Shown in pieces: positions 45,458 to 54,737 of a stretch of DNA of 64,000 nucleotides. The DNA lies in NCBI GenBank assembly GCA_027704905.1, contig CM051013.1, positions 7,246,012-7,310,011 of the forward strand. The letters are read 5' to 3'. The notes beneath the pieces were generated by a model that was given only the letters and a program-made list of their open reading frames with translations, searched no databases and had not been told where the DNA came from. Origin of the DNA: Muraenolepis orangiensis (Eukaryota > Chordata > Actinopteri > Gadiformes > Muraenolepididae). How positions within the stretch are numbered: the stretch's first letter is position 1; the number at the start of each line of letters is the position of its first letter. The translations under genes were made by a program, and so were the position numbers.

Positions 45458-47566
45458 CTTAAATTGAGCTCCTTCCAGAGCAGGTAAGTATCTACACTTC
45501 TCCTTTATTGTGGTGTTCAATCTGTTCAGCAGACTCTGTTGGTCTCTTTGTAATCTATCAGAGAAGCTAATCAGAGGTACATATATCATGGCATTTGGAA
45601 ATTTATTTTCACAGGTCCTCATCAATTGCTGCAATTGTTTCCAAGACGTGCTAGCCGTTTGCTTTGAGAGGCAGTTGTTAAGGCCAAATGACAAAATAAC
45701 CCTTTCTATCTGTAGATGGGGTGTCAATTTCTCCAGCAGTCCCCTGGCATGATAGAAGTTAGCGCCAGGGAAACTATCTATTTGGATACCATCATCCTGA
45801 AAGGTCGGTATACGTGCCAAATTGGAATCTCCCAATACCAAAATAGGTTTAGTGACTTCAATTTCCCAATCCTTTATTTTTCTCATTGTATTTGGATGTT
45901 TGGTAGGTTCCCAGCGCAGGTTTTGAACGACTGGTGGTGGATCTGGGATGGGAAAGGAATTCAGGTCCAGGTTAGGGTCGGGATTGGGGTTAGGCCCAGA
46001 TCGAGGTGGGCTAGGGTTAGGGTTAGGCCCAGGTCGGGGTGGGTTAGGGTTAGGCCCTGATCGGGATGGGTTAGGGTTAGGATTGGGGTTAGGGTTGGGC
46101 CCAGGTCGGGATGGGTTAGGCTTGGGCCCAGGTCGGGGTGGGTTAGGGTTAGGATTAGGGTTGGGATTGGGGGTAAGGGAAAGAACCTGGGGTAGGTTAA
46201 GGTTAGGATTGGGGTTGGGGTTAGGGTTAGGCACCTGGGATGGGTCAGGACTGGGGACAGGGGAAGGAATAAGGGAAGGGGTCAGATGAGTGTTGGGCCC
46301 ATATATGGACAACATGGGATCCACCATGGTTTTATTACAAAACCGTTCAGTCCTCTTAGAGGGCTTCTGTGGCTGGGATTCTACCGGAGAAAAGTTAATG
46401 GTATCCTGATTGACAACCGCTACGTTAGAGAGAACTCTGTGATACCTACCAACGCCCTCTAAGTCCTCAATCTCCCCAATAGTACCCATCAGGGGTTCCA
46501 ATCCTTTCGGATTCAGGTCTCCTATTGGAGGACTCTGGATCTTCGCATCCTCACCCAAGGGCAAGGACTCAACCCTTAGATTGGGGGGGATGGTGTTAGA
46601 GGAGGAGGACGACTGGACTTGAGCCACGGTCTGTACCAAATGCCTTGATACACCTGTGGTAAGAGAGGGAGATACAGTCGCCACCACTCGGCTTTCCCCA
46701 GTCAATGCAGAGCCCTGTGTTGATCTAACCGGGAGCTGTGTATGATGTTGAAGTGTTGCCAGACACTTTACATTGTCAGAAAAGTCCATCAGTAGGAGTT
46801 CTTCACCCCTAGTTGAAGTGTCCTGTGAGGATCCCCCAGGGACCTGAGGGTGTTGGATAATACCTGGAGTAGGGGTCCTTCCCGGGATGTCTAACCCGGG
46901 TGGGGGCCCGGTTGGCATTCGCCTTATGTTTCTAGGAGTCAAAACTCTCTGTATATATGGCGTAATGCCCCCAGGTTGATTCCTCACAGGTAGGGGTGGG
47001 TAGTTAGTATGGTGCATGGCTAAGGGGGGCTGGGAGGATGGATTCACTCCCGGGGTTTGCAACATAGCTCGTAAGGTGTCCACTGATGTATTTGTGAACT
47101 TACGTTTGTACCTTACCCTGCCCCAAACTACAGCCTTTTGAAATGCTTCCAGATCGAACACTTGAGGGTCCTCTAAAGATGAAGCTAAAACTTCATCATA
47201 GTGTTCCCTCAAGATTTGCAAATTTAATTCTAACCACCTTGCCGTATTACTTCTTATTTTTTCTTTTGTATTTTCCGACGGTGAAGACGGTTTTATAAAA
47301 GTTGCCAGTCTCTCTACCTGTTTTAACATCCCCACAGGACAAACCCCTGTGGAAATGGAGTGGTCCAGAATCTCTGAATGATGGACCGCTTGTAAAAGTT
47401 TAAAGTAATGTTTAGTTAGGGGAACATTCAAGGGATTAGGATAGGGATCAACAAGAGGGCAGGGTTTTGGGTTAATTTCCCTCCCACCATTATATCCCGC
47501 TTTCCTAGTGTGGCCCCTTCTAGGATTCATAAGGGGGGCCAGTCTGTTGGTCCCTCTGGTTCCCAT
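45374..47566 (-). CDS. PLE unit C ORF1 (SGNH-hydrolase protein)
   Basis: 730-aa frame that appears identical in protein sequence to the ORF1 of unit B described at 51155-53347. It is intact from ATG to TAG, although the ORF2 downstream is truncated. The slippery heptamer is retained at 45380-45386. Confidence 0.9.
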   Translation of the reverse strand: MGTRGTNRLAPLMNPRRGHTRKAGYNGGREINPKPCPLVDPYPNPLNVPLTKHYFKLLQAVHHSEILDHSISTGVCPVGMLKQVERLATFIKPSSPSENTKEKIRSNTARWLELNLQILREHYDEVLASSLEDPQVFDLEAFQKAVVWGRVRYKRKFTNTSVDTLRAMLQTPGVNPSSQPPLAMHHTNYPPLPVRNQPGGITPYIQRVLTPRNIRRMPTGPPPGLDIPGRTPTPGIIQHPQVPGGSSQDTSTRGEELLLMDFSDNVKCLATLQHHTQLPVRSTQGSALTGESRVVATVSPSLTTGVSRHLVQTVAQVQSSSSSNTIPPNLRVESLPLGEDAKIQSPPIGDLNPKGLEPLMGTIGEIEDLEGVGRYHRVLSNVAVVNQDTINFSPVESQPQKPSKRTERFCNKTMVDPMLSIYGPNTHLTPSLIPSPVPSPDPSQVPNPNPNPNPNLNLPQVLSLTPNPNPNPNPNPPRPGPKPNPSRPGPNPNPNPNPNPSRSGPNPNPPRPGPNPNPSPPRSGPNPNPDPNLDLNSFPIPDPPPVVQNLRWEPTKHPNTMRKIKDWEIEVTKPILVLGDSNLARIPTFQDDGIQIDSFPGANFYHARGLLEKLTPHLQIERVILSFGLNNCLSKQTASTSWKQLQQLMRTCENKFPNAMIYVPLISFSDRLQRDQQSLLNRLNTTIKEKCRYLPALEGAQFKVMPQDPVHWTAETGGKMLQLWREHLNS
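46000..46240. repeat. Telomere-like GGGTTAG words within ORF1 (unit C)
   Basis: The plus strand has repeated GGGTTAGGGTTAGG words separated by GGCCCAGGTCGGG-type spacers; read on the coding strand these are CCTAACCC and specify Pro-Asn repeats. The same tract is at 51781-52021 in unit B. Confidence 0.85.
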
Positions 47567-48956
47567 TTAAACTCTCACTCCAGTAAGAAGATGTGACTGG
47601 CAATATAAAAATGACCGAGGAAAAAAACCTTTAAAACAAGGGGGTACACTCAAACAGGGATAGGGAGGGGGATAAGAAAAGGTTTTAAATATATATAGAG
47701 AAAGGGAAATGTATCTATATATATCTAAACAAAGAAAGAAATTTAAAAGAAAAGGGAGGTTTCGATTCCCACTGTAATTGCTGATTTTGCCTATTTGCAC
47801 ATTTTTAGCTTTGTTTTTAACAAAATATACGGATTACGGAGTGATAACTCCAACCTTTAATTTCCACACTTGGATTTAGAAGGTAGGTTCACCCACAGAT
47901 CTGAAAAGGTGGGACAACTAATCCATAGTAATACGGTGAGATAATATAAAACACGCGTGCAAGTTTATCTCAAATTTCAAACCACACAAAATGGATAGCA
48001 AAAATAAATGTGTGTCACACCACACCACATCCACACAAACACAACAAAAAAGAGGGTTGCTGGTCACGTTTTTAGACCTGTGTGCTTTTCCCCCTTCAAG
48101 TGTGTTTGTTTTTGGTATAAATGCTAATGCTAGGCAAATAGGCTAAATACTTGGGACCGAGGTCCAATTGTACAAGAAATGGGGAGGTAGGGCAGCAGAA
48201 CCAGCTGCTGTCTTTAGTTCCCCTTGGTCCAAAGGTTATACATTTGTTTTCTTAAAAAAGAAAAAAAACCATTTGGAAAAAAAACCAAGGTATATATTAG
48301 CTTTTTCTAAAAAAACATTTGATAAAAACGTTTTTTAACCATTTGATAGAAACCATGGACCACAACTTGTAACAAAAACAGTAGGGCTAAAAGGGTAAAA
48401 GATTTAAAAAGAACTACCTGACGTTTCACCTCCTGGAGGCTTCTTCAGAGGTGAGAGAGTGACTGACCAAACCAAGGAACTTATATAGAGGGGGAAACAG
48501 GTGATGGCAATTATTTCCTAATTGACCAACAACCTGTTACTTCCGGGTCACCCATAAAATGCCTCCTAAAGCTATCGGCGCCCTCTATAGTTTGGAAGGA
48601 ATCCTTACACATTTAGTTTCAAACAATTCCTATATCATTCCCTTAGTAGGAATCAAAGACACCAGTTAAAAAATGAATCTTTATATTAACAGTCAGTCCA
48701 GGCACAGGCTGGGTTAGGTTAGGAAAAAATGCCCAGCACACAAGTATGCTGGCAATGCACGGGCACAGGACTGATTAGTGTTCTTGATTTTTATATATAA
48801 GATGTGTAAAGAGAGGAAAAGGAGATAAGGAGTTCAAAAGAGGAGGAAGGGAGGGGGGAAAAAAAGAAAGGGTTTGTATGATTAAAAACATAAACAAAAA
48901 GGTATAAAAAGGAACAGAGGGATTTGGTTCGAAGACTCCATTATAAACTCATTAGT
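47567..48956 (-). other. PLE inter-unit region (pLTR-like)
   Basis: About 1.39 kb between the ORF2 stop of unit B and the ORF1 start of unit C, repeated at 53348-54737. No long ORF. It contains the hammerhead-like motif (48414-48460) and about 850 nt of leader before ORF1. It is expected to hold both the 3' end and the promoter of the element. Confidence 0.7.
48414..48460 (-). ncRNA. Hammerhead-ribozyme-like motif (unit B/C junction)
   Basis: The minus strand reads ACCT (48452-48449), core CTGAAGA (48448-48442), a short helix II (GCCTCC/GGAGGT, GC-rich with a 3-nt loop), core GAAA (48427-48424), a minimal AC/GU helix III without a loop, the cleavage nucleotide C (48420), then AGGT (48419-48416), which pairs with the first ACCT as helix I. 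All conserved core bases of a type I hammerhead are present. Helix II is offset by one base from ideal, and a two-pair helix III would need a dimer. Hammerhead motifs of this kind are known from Penelope-like elements. Confidence 0.7.
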
Positions 48957-51239
48957 TTAGTATTTTTCATTTAACCCACAAGGGTCGATGGTTTTTAGGA
49001 GTCTAATCCACGTTCTCTCTGTTCTTTGCCTAATAGTTTTAATCCAGGTCCTACTGGACTCGAGGCCCTCTACTCTGAGGTTCTCGAGTCCATGTGATAA
49101 AAAGTGAGTATACAGAACAGTGGAGCAATTGCCTCTCCTGATCTGATAGATGTGCTGCTTTAACCTGCTTTCTATAGAATTCTTGGTTTCTCCAATGTAC
49201 AGTTTGTGGCACCGTGCACATTTTAGTGCATATATTGCATTCTTGGTTTTAAACCCTATTTTCTCCTTAATCGGAACCCCTAGACCGGAGTATTTGTTAC
49301 CTATATACTCGGTCTGTTTAAAGTACTTTTTTTCAAGGGGTATCGTAGGAGGTCCTTTATTTAGGTTAGAATGTACCAGTCTGTCTCTGAGATTTTTGTT
49401 TCTCCTGAAGGCTGAAATAACCCTGAACCTATTTAATTCCCCAATTTTTTCTTGGGCCTGCTGGAAGTTGGTTTTCAGGTTTTTACTGAGTCTGGCCAGG
49501 GATTTGGAGTAAGTAGTGACCACAGGTATAATATAGCGCTCATCCCTGTCTTTAACATACCTATCATTATTTTGGAAGATTTGTTTTACCTCTGTCCTAA
49601 TTTCCCTTAGGAACCTCCGTGAGTATCCACGGGGCCCAAGGGCTGTGAACAGTACTTGTGTGGCTCGTTCCACATCCTCTGGGTAGGTACAAATCCTATG
49701 GAATCTAATCAGTTGAGACTTGATTAGTCCTTTATAGGTATGCTTGGGATGATAGCTTTTTTTATGGAGAAGGGCATGTCTATCTGTTTCTTTAAAGAAG
49801 ACCCGAGTTGCCAATTGTTTCTTCTCCTCCCCATCAGAGATGAGGAATACCTGCGTATCCAAAAACTCCAATTTTTCCTTCTGCAGATTATGAGTGATTG
49901 TAATTGCTGGATGATGCGAGTTTAATACCCGAAGGAAGTCCTCAAACTCCTCCACGGGGCCCTCCCAAATTCCAAATATGTCGTCCAAATAACGAAAATA
50001 TATGGAAGGCAACGTCTTGCATTTAAGAAAGGCCGTTTCCTCCCATGAACACATATATAGGTTGGCGTAAGCCGGGGCAAATCTCTTCCCCATGGCCGTA
50101 CCATGTATTTGGAGATAATGTTTTTTGTTAAACTCGAAATCATTCCTCGTCAAACCCAGTTCCAACAATTGCAAGATGATATCATCTGGCCGTTGGTCAT
50201 CAGGGAATTTGTCAAAAGCAGCTCTAATAGACTGTAGGCCCAGAGCCGTATCAATATTGGTATATAAAGAATTGATATCAATAGAAAATAAAAACGCATT
50301 GTTAAGCACTGTCCGCCCCTTCAGTTTATCCACAAAATCATATGTATCTTTTATATATGATGTGTGTTTTTGCGAAAGGGGGTTAAGAAAATAATCCAAG
50401 TACTCCGCAATGCGTGATGACTCTGAGCCGCAGTCACTCACTATAGGGCGACCACAGGGAACTTCACCTGGGACGGTCCACTTATCGAATGGCTTGTGTA
50501 TTTTAGGAAGCAGATAAAATGTCCTCGGCTTCGGTACCTCGGGGCCTATCAGGTAGGTCATTTGCTTAGATGTAATTTGCTTAGCCTGGAACAATTGGAA
50601 CACTAGATCTTTGATCATGCCCTGTGTTTCCGGCTGCATAGAGTGGAATAGTGGAGCATAATGATTCCTATTCGATAGTTGTTTATCTGCCTCCTGTAGG
50701 TACTGAACCCTGTCCATAATCACTACCTGTGAACCTTTGTCTGCTGGTTTAATAATAATAGCCTCATTGCGGCTTAACTTATTAATAGCCTGTAATTGCT
50801 CTATATTAAGATTATACTTCACCGTAGGATTGGGTCTGAAATTTCTCAAAGATTCCAGATCTTTCTGTATAAGTGTTGTAATGTCTGATGACACTTGTCT
50901 GGGTTCCCACACCGAAGGATCCGTCCAGGGCATCTGGGGAAAGTCTGTGTTGTAATCAAAATGATCCAACACCTTAAGTCTCCTGTGATATTTATGGAGA
51001 TCCCTCCGAAGTTCCCCGCGGTCCAACTGTTTTGGTGTGGGAATGAACGAGAGTCCCAACTCCAATACCGCTCTCTCTGTTTCAGATAAAACATAAGATC
51101 TGGAGAGGTTCAGGATGTTGGATAGGGGAGCTGTAGATAGACAGTCGTCTCCCCCTAGGAGTTTAAATGCTCCCTCCAAAGCTGGAGCATCTTCCCACCA
51201 GTCTCTGCTGTCCAGTGAACCGGATCTTGTGGCATCACC
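48957..51239 (-). CDS. PLE ORF2: reverse transcriptase with GIY-YIG nuclease
   Basis: Frame open from 51239 (just after a TAA at 51242-51240) to the stop at 48957. There is no ATG until about 240 nt beyond the end of ORF1; the first codon sometimes taken as a start, at 51179, is TTG. The reverse transcriptase region shows KPADKGSQVVIMD, FYLLPKIHKP, RPIVSDCGS, FSIDINSLYTNI, HGTAMGKRFAPAYANLYM and the catalytic YLDD (about residues 397-400 counted from 51179). The C-terminus has CARC followed by KLYIGETKNSIESRLKQHI, a GIY-YIG endonuclease with a preceding CxxC pair (about 650-740). In this family RT copies the RNA and GIY-YIG nicks the target. The missing AUG and its -1 position relative to ORF1 point to expression by frameshift as a 1463-aa fusion. 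Confidence 0.93.
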   Translation of the reverse strand, partial: GDATRSGSLDSRDWWEDAPALEGAFKLLGGDDCLSTAPLSNILNLSRSYVLSETERAVLELGLSFIPTPKQLDRGELRRDLHKYHRRLKVLDHFDYNTDFPQMPWTDPSVWEPRQVSSDITTLIQKDLESLRNFRPNPTVKYNLNIEQLQAINKLSRNEAIIIKPADKGSQVVIMDRVQYLQEADKQLSNRNHYAPLFHSMQPETQGMIKDLVFQLFQAKQITSKQMTYLIGPEVPKPRTFYLLPKIHKPFDKWTVPGEVPCGRPIVSDCGSESSRIAEYLDYFLNPLSQKHTSYIKDTYDFVDKLKGRTVLNNAFLFSIDINSLYTNIDTALGLQSIRAAFDKFPDDQRPDDIILQLLELGLTRNDFEFNKKHYLQIHGTAMGKRFAPAYANLYMCSWEETAFLKCKTLPSIYFRYLDDIFGIWEGPVEEFEDFLRVLNSHHPAITITHNLQKEKLEFLDTQVFLISDGEEKKQLATRVFFKETDRHALLHKKSYHPKHTYKGLIKSQLIRFHRICTYPEDVERATQVLFTALGPRGYSRRFLREIRTEVKQIFQNNDRYVKDRDERYIIPVVTTYSKSLARLSKNLKTNFQQAQEKIGELNRFRVISAFRRNKNLRDRLVHSNLNKGPPTIPLEKKYFKQTEYIGNKYSGLGVPIKEKIGFKTKNAIYALKCARCHKLYIGETKNSIESRLKQHIYQIRRGNCSTVLYTHFLSHGLENLRVEGLESSRTWIKTIRQRTERTWIRLLKTIDPCGLNEKY
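51123..51167 (-). promoter_or_regulatory. Predicted -1 ribosomal frameshift signal (ORF1 to ORF2)
   Basis: In the ORF1 frame the codons are CAT-TTA-AAC-TCC-TAG, so the heptamer T-TTA-AAC (51167-51161) is phased exactly as X-XXY-YYZ. Slipping back one base yields TTT-AAA and then CTC-CTA-GGG, which is the ORF2 frame. Three to five bases later a stem can form between TAGGGGGAG (51157-51149) and CTCCCCTA (51130-51123), with one bulged G and an inner CTGT/ACAG hairpin. ORF1 would otherwise terminate at the TAG 3 nt after the heptamer. Confidence 0.75.
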
Positions 51240-53347
51240 TTAAATTGAGCTCCTTCCAGAGCAGGTAAGTATCTACACTTCTCCTTTATTGTGGTGTTCA
51301 ATCTGTTCAGCAGACTCTGTTGGTCTCTTTGTAATCTATCAGAGAAGCTAATCAGAGGTACATATATCATGGCATTTGGAAATTTATTTTCACAGGTCCT
51401 CATCAATTGCTGCAATTGTTTCCAAGACGTGCTAGCCGTTTGCTTTGAGAGGCAGTTGTTAAGGCCAAATGACAAAATAACCCTTTCTATCTGTAGATGG
51501 GGTGTCAATTTCTCCAGCAGTCCCCTGGCATGATAGAAGTTAGCGCCAGGGAAACTATCTATTTGGATACCATCATCCTGAAAGGTCGGTATACGTGCCA
51601 AATTGGAATCTCCCAATACCAAAATAGGTTTAGTGACTTCAATTTCCCAATCCTTTATTTTTCTCATTGTATTTGGATGTTTGGTAGGTTCCCAGCGCAG
51701 GTTTTGAACGACTGGTGGTGGATCTGGGATGGGAAAGGAATTCAGGTCCAGGTTAGGGTCGGGATTGGGGTTAGGCCCAGATCGAGGTGGGCTAGGGTTA
51801 GGGTTAGGCCCAGGTCGGGGTGGGTTAGGGTTAGGCCCTGATCGGGATGGGTTAGGGTTAGGATTGGGGTTAGGGTTGGGCCCAGGTCGGGATGGGTTAG
51901 GCTTGGGCCCAGGTCGGGGTGGGTTAGGGTTAGGATTAGGGTTGGGATTGGGGGTAAGGGAAAGAACCTGGGGTAGGTTAAGGTTAGGATTGGGGTTGGG
52001 GTTAGGGTTAGGCACCTGGGATGGGTCAGGACTGGGGACAGGGGAAGGAATAAGGGAAGGGGTCAGATGAGTGTTGGGCCCATATATGGACAACATGGGA
52101 TCCACCATGGTTTTATTACAAAACCGTTCAGTCCTCTTAGAGGGCTTCTGTGGCTGGGATTCTACCGGAGAAAAGTTAATGGTATCCTGATTGACAACCG
52201 CTACGTTAGAGAGAACTCTGTGATACCTACCAACGCCCTCTAAGTCCTCAATCTCCCCAATAGTACCCATCAGGGGTTCCAATCCTTTCGGATTCAGGTC
52301 TCCTATTGGAGGACTCTGGATCTTCGCATCCTCACCCAAGGGCAAGGACTCAACCCTTAGATTGGGGGGGATGGTGTTAGAGGAGGAGGACGACTGGACT
52401 TGAGCCACGGTCTGTACCAAATGCCTTGATACACCTGTGGTAAGAGAGGGAGATACAGTCGCCACCACTCGGCTTTCCCCAGTCAATGCAGAGCCCTGTG
52501 TTGATCTAACCGGGAGCTGTGTATGATGTTGAAGTGTTGCCAGACACTTTACATTGTCAGAAAAGTCCATCAGTAGGAGTTCTTCACCCCTAGTTGAAGT
52601 GTCCTGTGAGGATCCCCCAGGGACCTGAGGGTGTTGGATAATACCTGGAGTAGGGGTCCTTCCCGGGATGTCTAACCCGGGTGGGGGCCCGGTTGGCATT
52701 CGCCTTATGTTTCTAGGAGTCAAAACTCTCTGTATATATGGCGTAATGCCCCCAGGTTGATTCCTCACAGGTAGGGGTGGGTAGTTAGTATGGTGCATGG
52801 CTAAGGGGGGCTGGGAGGATGGATTCACTCCCGGGGTTTGCAACATAGCTCGTAAGGTGTCCACTGATGTATTTGTGAACTTACGTTTGTACCTTACCCT
52901 GCCCCAAACTACAGCCTTTTGAAATGCTTCCAGATCGAACACTTGAGGGTCCTCTAAAGATGAAGCTAAAACTTCATCATAGTGTTCCCTCAAGATTTGC
53001 AAATTTAATTCTAACCACCTTGCCGTATTACTTCTTATTTTTTCTTTTGTATTTTCCGACGGTGAAGACGGTTTTATAAAAGTTGCCAGTCTCTCTACCT
53101 GTTTTAACATCCCCACAGGACAAACCCCTGTGGAAATGGAGTGGTCCAGAATCTCTGAATGATGGACCGCTTGTAAAAGTTTAAAGTAATGTTTAGTTAG
53201 GGGAACATTCAAGGGATTAGGATAGGGATCAACAAGAGGGCAGGGTTTTGGGTTAATTTCCCTCCCACCATTATATCCCGCTTTCCTAGTGTGGCCCCTT
53301 CTAGGATTCATAAGGGGGGCCAGTCTGTTGGTCCCTCTGGTTCCCAT
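51155..53347 (-). CDS. PLE unit B ORF1 with C-terminal SGNH hydrolase
   Basis: 730 aa from ATG to TAG. The N-terminal 200 residues look like a helical, basic nucleic-acid or assembly domain (HYFKLLQAVHHSEILDHSIS, VERLATFIKPSSPSENTKEK, WGRVRYKRKF) of unknown role. Residues about 420-545 are a Pro-Asn low-complexity tract with PRPGPNPNP words. The C-terminus is an SGNH/GDSL-type hydrolase: block I LVLGDSN with Ser at 581, block III LSFGLNN at about 627-631, and block V QDPVHW with Asp 708 and His 711. SGNH esterase domains occur in ORF1 of CR1/L2 LINEs and in Ngaro elements; a role in membrane or particle association has been proposed for those. The catalytic triad looks intact. The stop lies 3 nt after a slippery heptamer leading into ORF2. 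Confidence 0.9.
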   Translation of the reverse strand: MGTRGTNRLAPLMNPRRGHTRKAGYNGGREINPKPCPLVDPYPNPLNVPLTKHYFKLLQAVHHSEILDHSISTGVCPVGMLKQVERLATFIKPSSPSENTKEKIRSNTARWLELNLQILREHYDEVLASSLEDPQVFDLEAFQKAVVWGRVRYKRKFTNTSVDTLRAMLQTPGVNPSSQPPLAMHHTNYPPLPVRNQPGGITPYIQRVLTPRNIRRMPTGPPPGLDIPGRTPTPGIIQHPQVPGGSSQDTSTRGEELLLMDFSDNVKCLATLQHHTQLPVRSTQGSALTGESRVVATVSPSLTTGVSRHLVQTVAQVQSSSSSNTIPPNLRVESLPLGEDAKIQSPPIGDLNPKGLEPLMGTIGEIEDLEGVGRYHRVLSNVAVVNQDTINFSPVESQPQKPSKRTERFCNKTMVDPMLSIYGPNTHLTPSLIPSPVPSPDPSQVPNPNPNPNPNLNLPQVLSLTPNPNPNPNPNPPRPGPKPNPSRPGPNPNPNPNPNPSRSGPNPNPPRPGPNPNPSPPRSGPNPNPDPNLDLNSFPIPDPPPVVQNLRWEPTKHPNTMRKIKDWEIEVTKPILVLGDSNLARIPTFQDDGIQIDSFPGANFYHARGLLEKLTPHLQIERVILSFGLNNCLSKQTASTSWKQLQQLMRTCENKFPNAMIYVPLISFSDRLQRDQQSLLNRLNTTIKEKCRYLPALEGAQFKVMPQDPVHWTAETGGKMLQLWREHLNS

Positions 53348-54194
53348 TTAAACTCTCACTCCAGTAAGAAGATGTGACTGGCAATATAAAAATGACCGAG
53401 AAAAAAAACCTTTAAAACAAGGGGGTACACTCAAACAGGGATAGGGAGGGGGATAAGAAAAGGTTTTAAATATATATAGAGAAAGGGAAATGTATCTATA
53501 TATATCTAAACAAAGAAAGAAATTTAAAAGAAAAGGGAGGTTTCGATTCCCACTGTAATTGCTGATTTTGCCTATTTGCACATTTTTAGCTTTGTTTTTA
53601 ACAAAATATACGGATTACGGAGTGATAACTCCAACCTTTAATTTCCACACTTGGATTTAGAAGGTAGGTTCACCCACAGATCTGAAAAGGTGGGACAACT
53701 AATCCATAGTAATACGGTGAGATAATATAAAACACGCGTGCAAGTTTATCTCAAATTTCAAACCACACAAAATGGATAGCAAAAATAAATGTGTGTCACA
53801 CCACACCACATCCACACAAACACAACAAAAAAGAGGGTTGCTGGTCACGTTTTTAGACCTGTGTGCTTTTCCCCCTTCAAGTGTGTTTGTTTTTGGTATA
53901 AATGCTAATGCTAGGCAAATAGGCTAAATACTTGGGACCGAGGTCCAATTGTACAAGAAATGGGGAGGTAGGGCAGCAGAACCAGCTGCTGTCTTTAGTT
54001 CCCCTTGGTCCAAAGGTTATACATTTGTTTTCTTAAAAAAGAAAAAAAACCATTTGGAAAAAAAACCAAGGTATATATTAGCTTTTTCTAAAAAAACATT
54101 TGATAAAAACGTTTTTTAACCATTTGATAGAAACCATGGACCACAACTTGTAACAAAAACAGTAGGGCTAAAAGGGTAAAAGATTTAAAAAGAA

Positions 54195-54241
54195 CTACCT
54201 GACGTTTCACCTCCTGGAGGCTTCTTCAGAGGTGAGAGAGT
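54195..54241 (-). ncRNA. Hammerhead-ribozyme-like motif (unit A/B junction)
   Basis: Exact repeat, 5781 bp away, of the motif at 48414-48460; predicted cleavage between 54201 and 54200. Confidence 0.7.
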
Positions 54242-54737
54242 GACTGACCAAACCAAGGAACTTATATAGAGGGGGAAACAGGTGATGGCAATTATTTCCT
54301 AATTGACCAACAACCTGTTACTTCCGGGTCACCCATAAAATGCCTCCTAAAGCTATCGGCGCCCTCTATAGTTTGGAAGGAATCCTTACACATTTAGTTT
54401 CAAACAATTCCTATATCATTCCCTTAGTAGGAATCAAAGACACCAGTTAAAAAATGAATCTTTATATTAACAGTCAGTCCAGGCACAGGCTGGGTTAGGT
54501 TAGGAAAAAATGCCCAGCACACAAGTATGCTGGCAATGCACGGGCACAGGACTGATTAGTGTTCTTGATTTTTATATATAAGATGTGTAAAGAGAGGAAA
54601 AGGAGATAAGGAGTTCAAAAGAGGAGGAAGGGAGGGGGGAAAAAAAGAAAGGGTTTGTATGATTAAAAACATAAACAAAAAGGTATAAAAAGGAACAGAG
54701 GGATTTGGTTCGAAGACTCCATTATAAACTCATTAGT

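Noticed and set aside
45948..46289. Gly-Leu repeat ORF (113 aa) on the plus strand, also at 51729-52070
   Set aside because: It is the antisense reading of the ORF1 Pro-Asn tract.
49150..49512. 120-aa plus-strand ORF, also at 54931-55293
   Set aside because: Shadow of the GIY-YIG/RT coding strand; no independent start context.
51177..51179. TTG as the start codon of PLE ORF2
   Set aside because: A TTG start is unlikely in a eukaryote; the frame is open upstream to 51239 and the phased slippery heptamer explains entry into ORF2 better.
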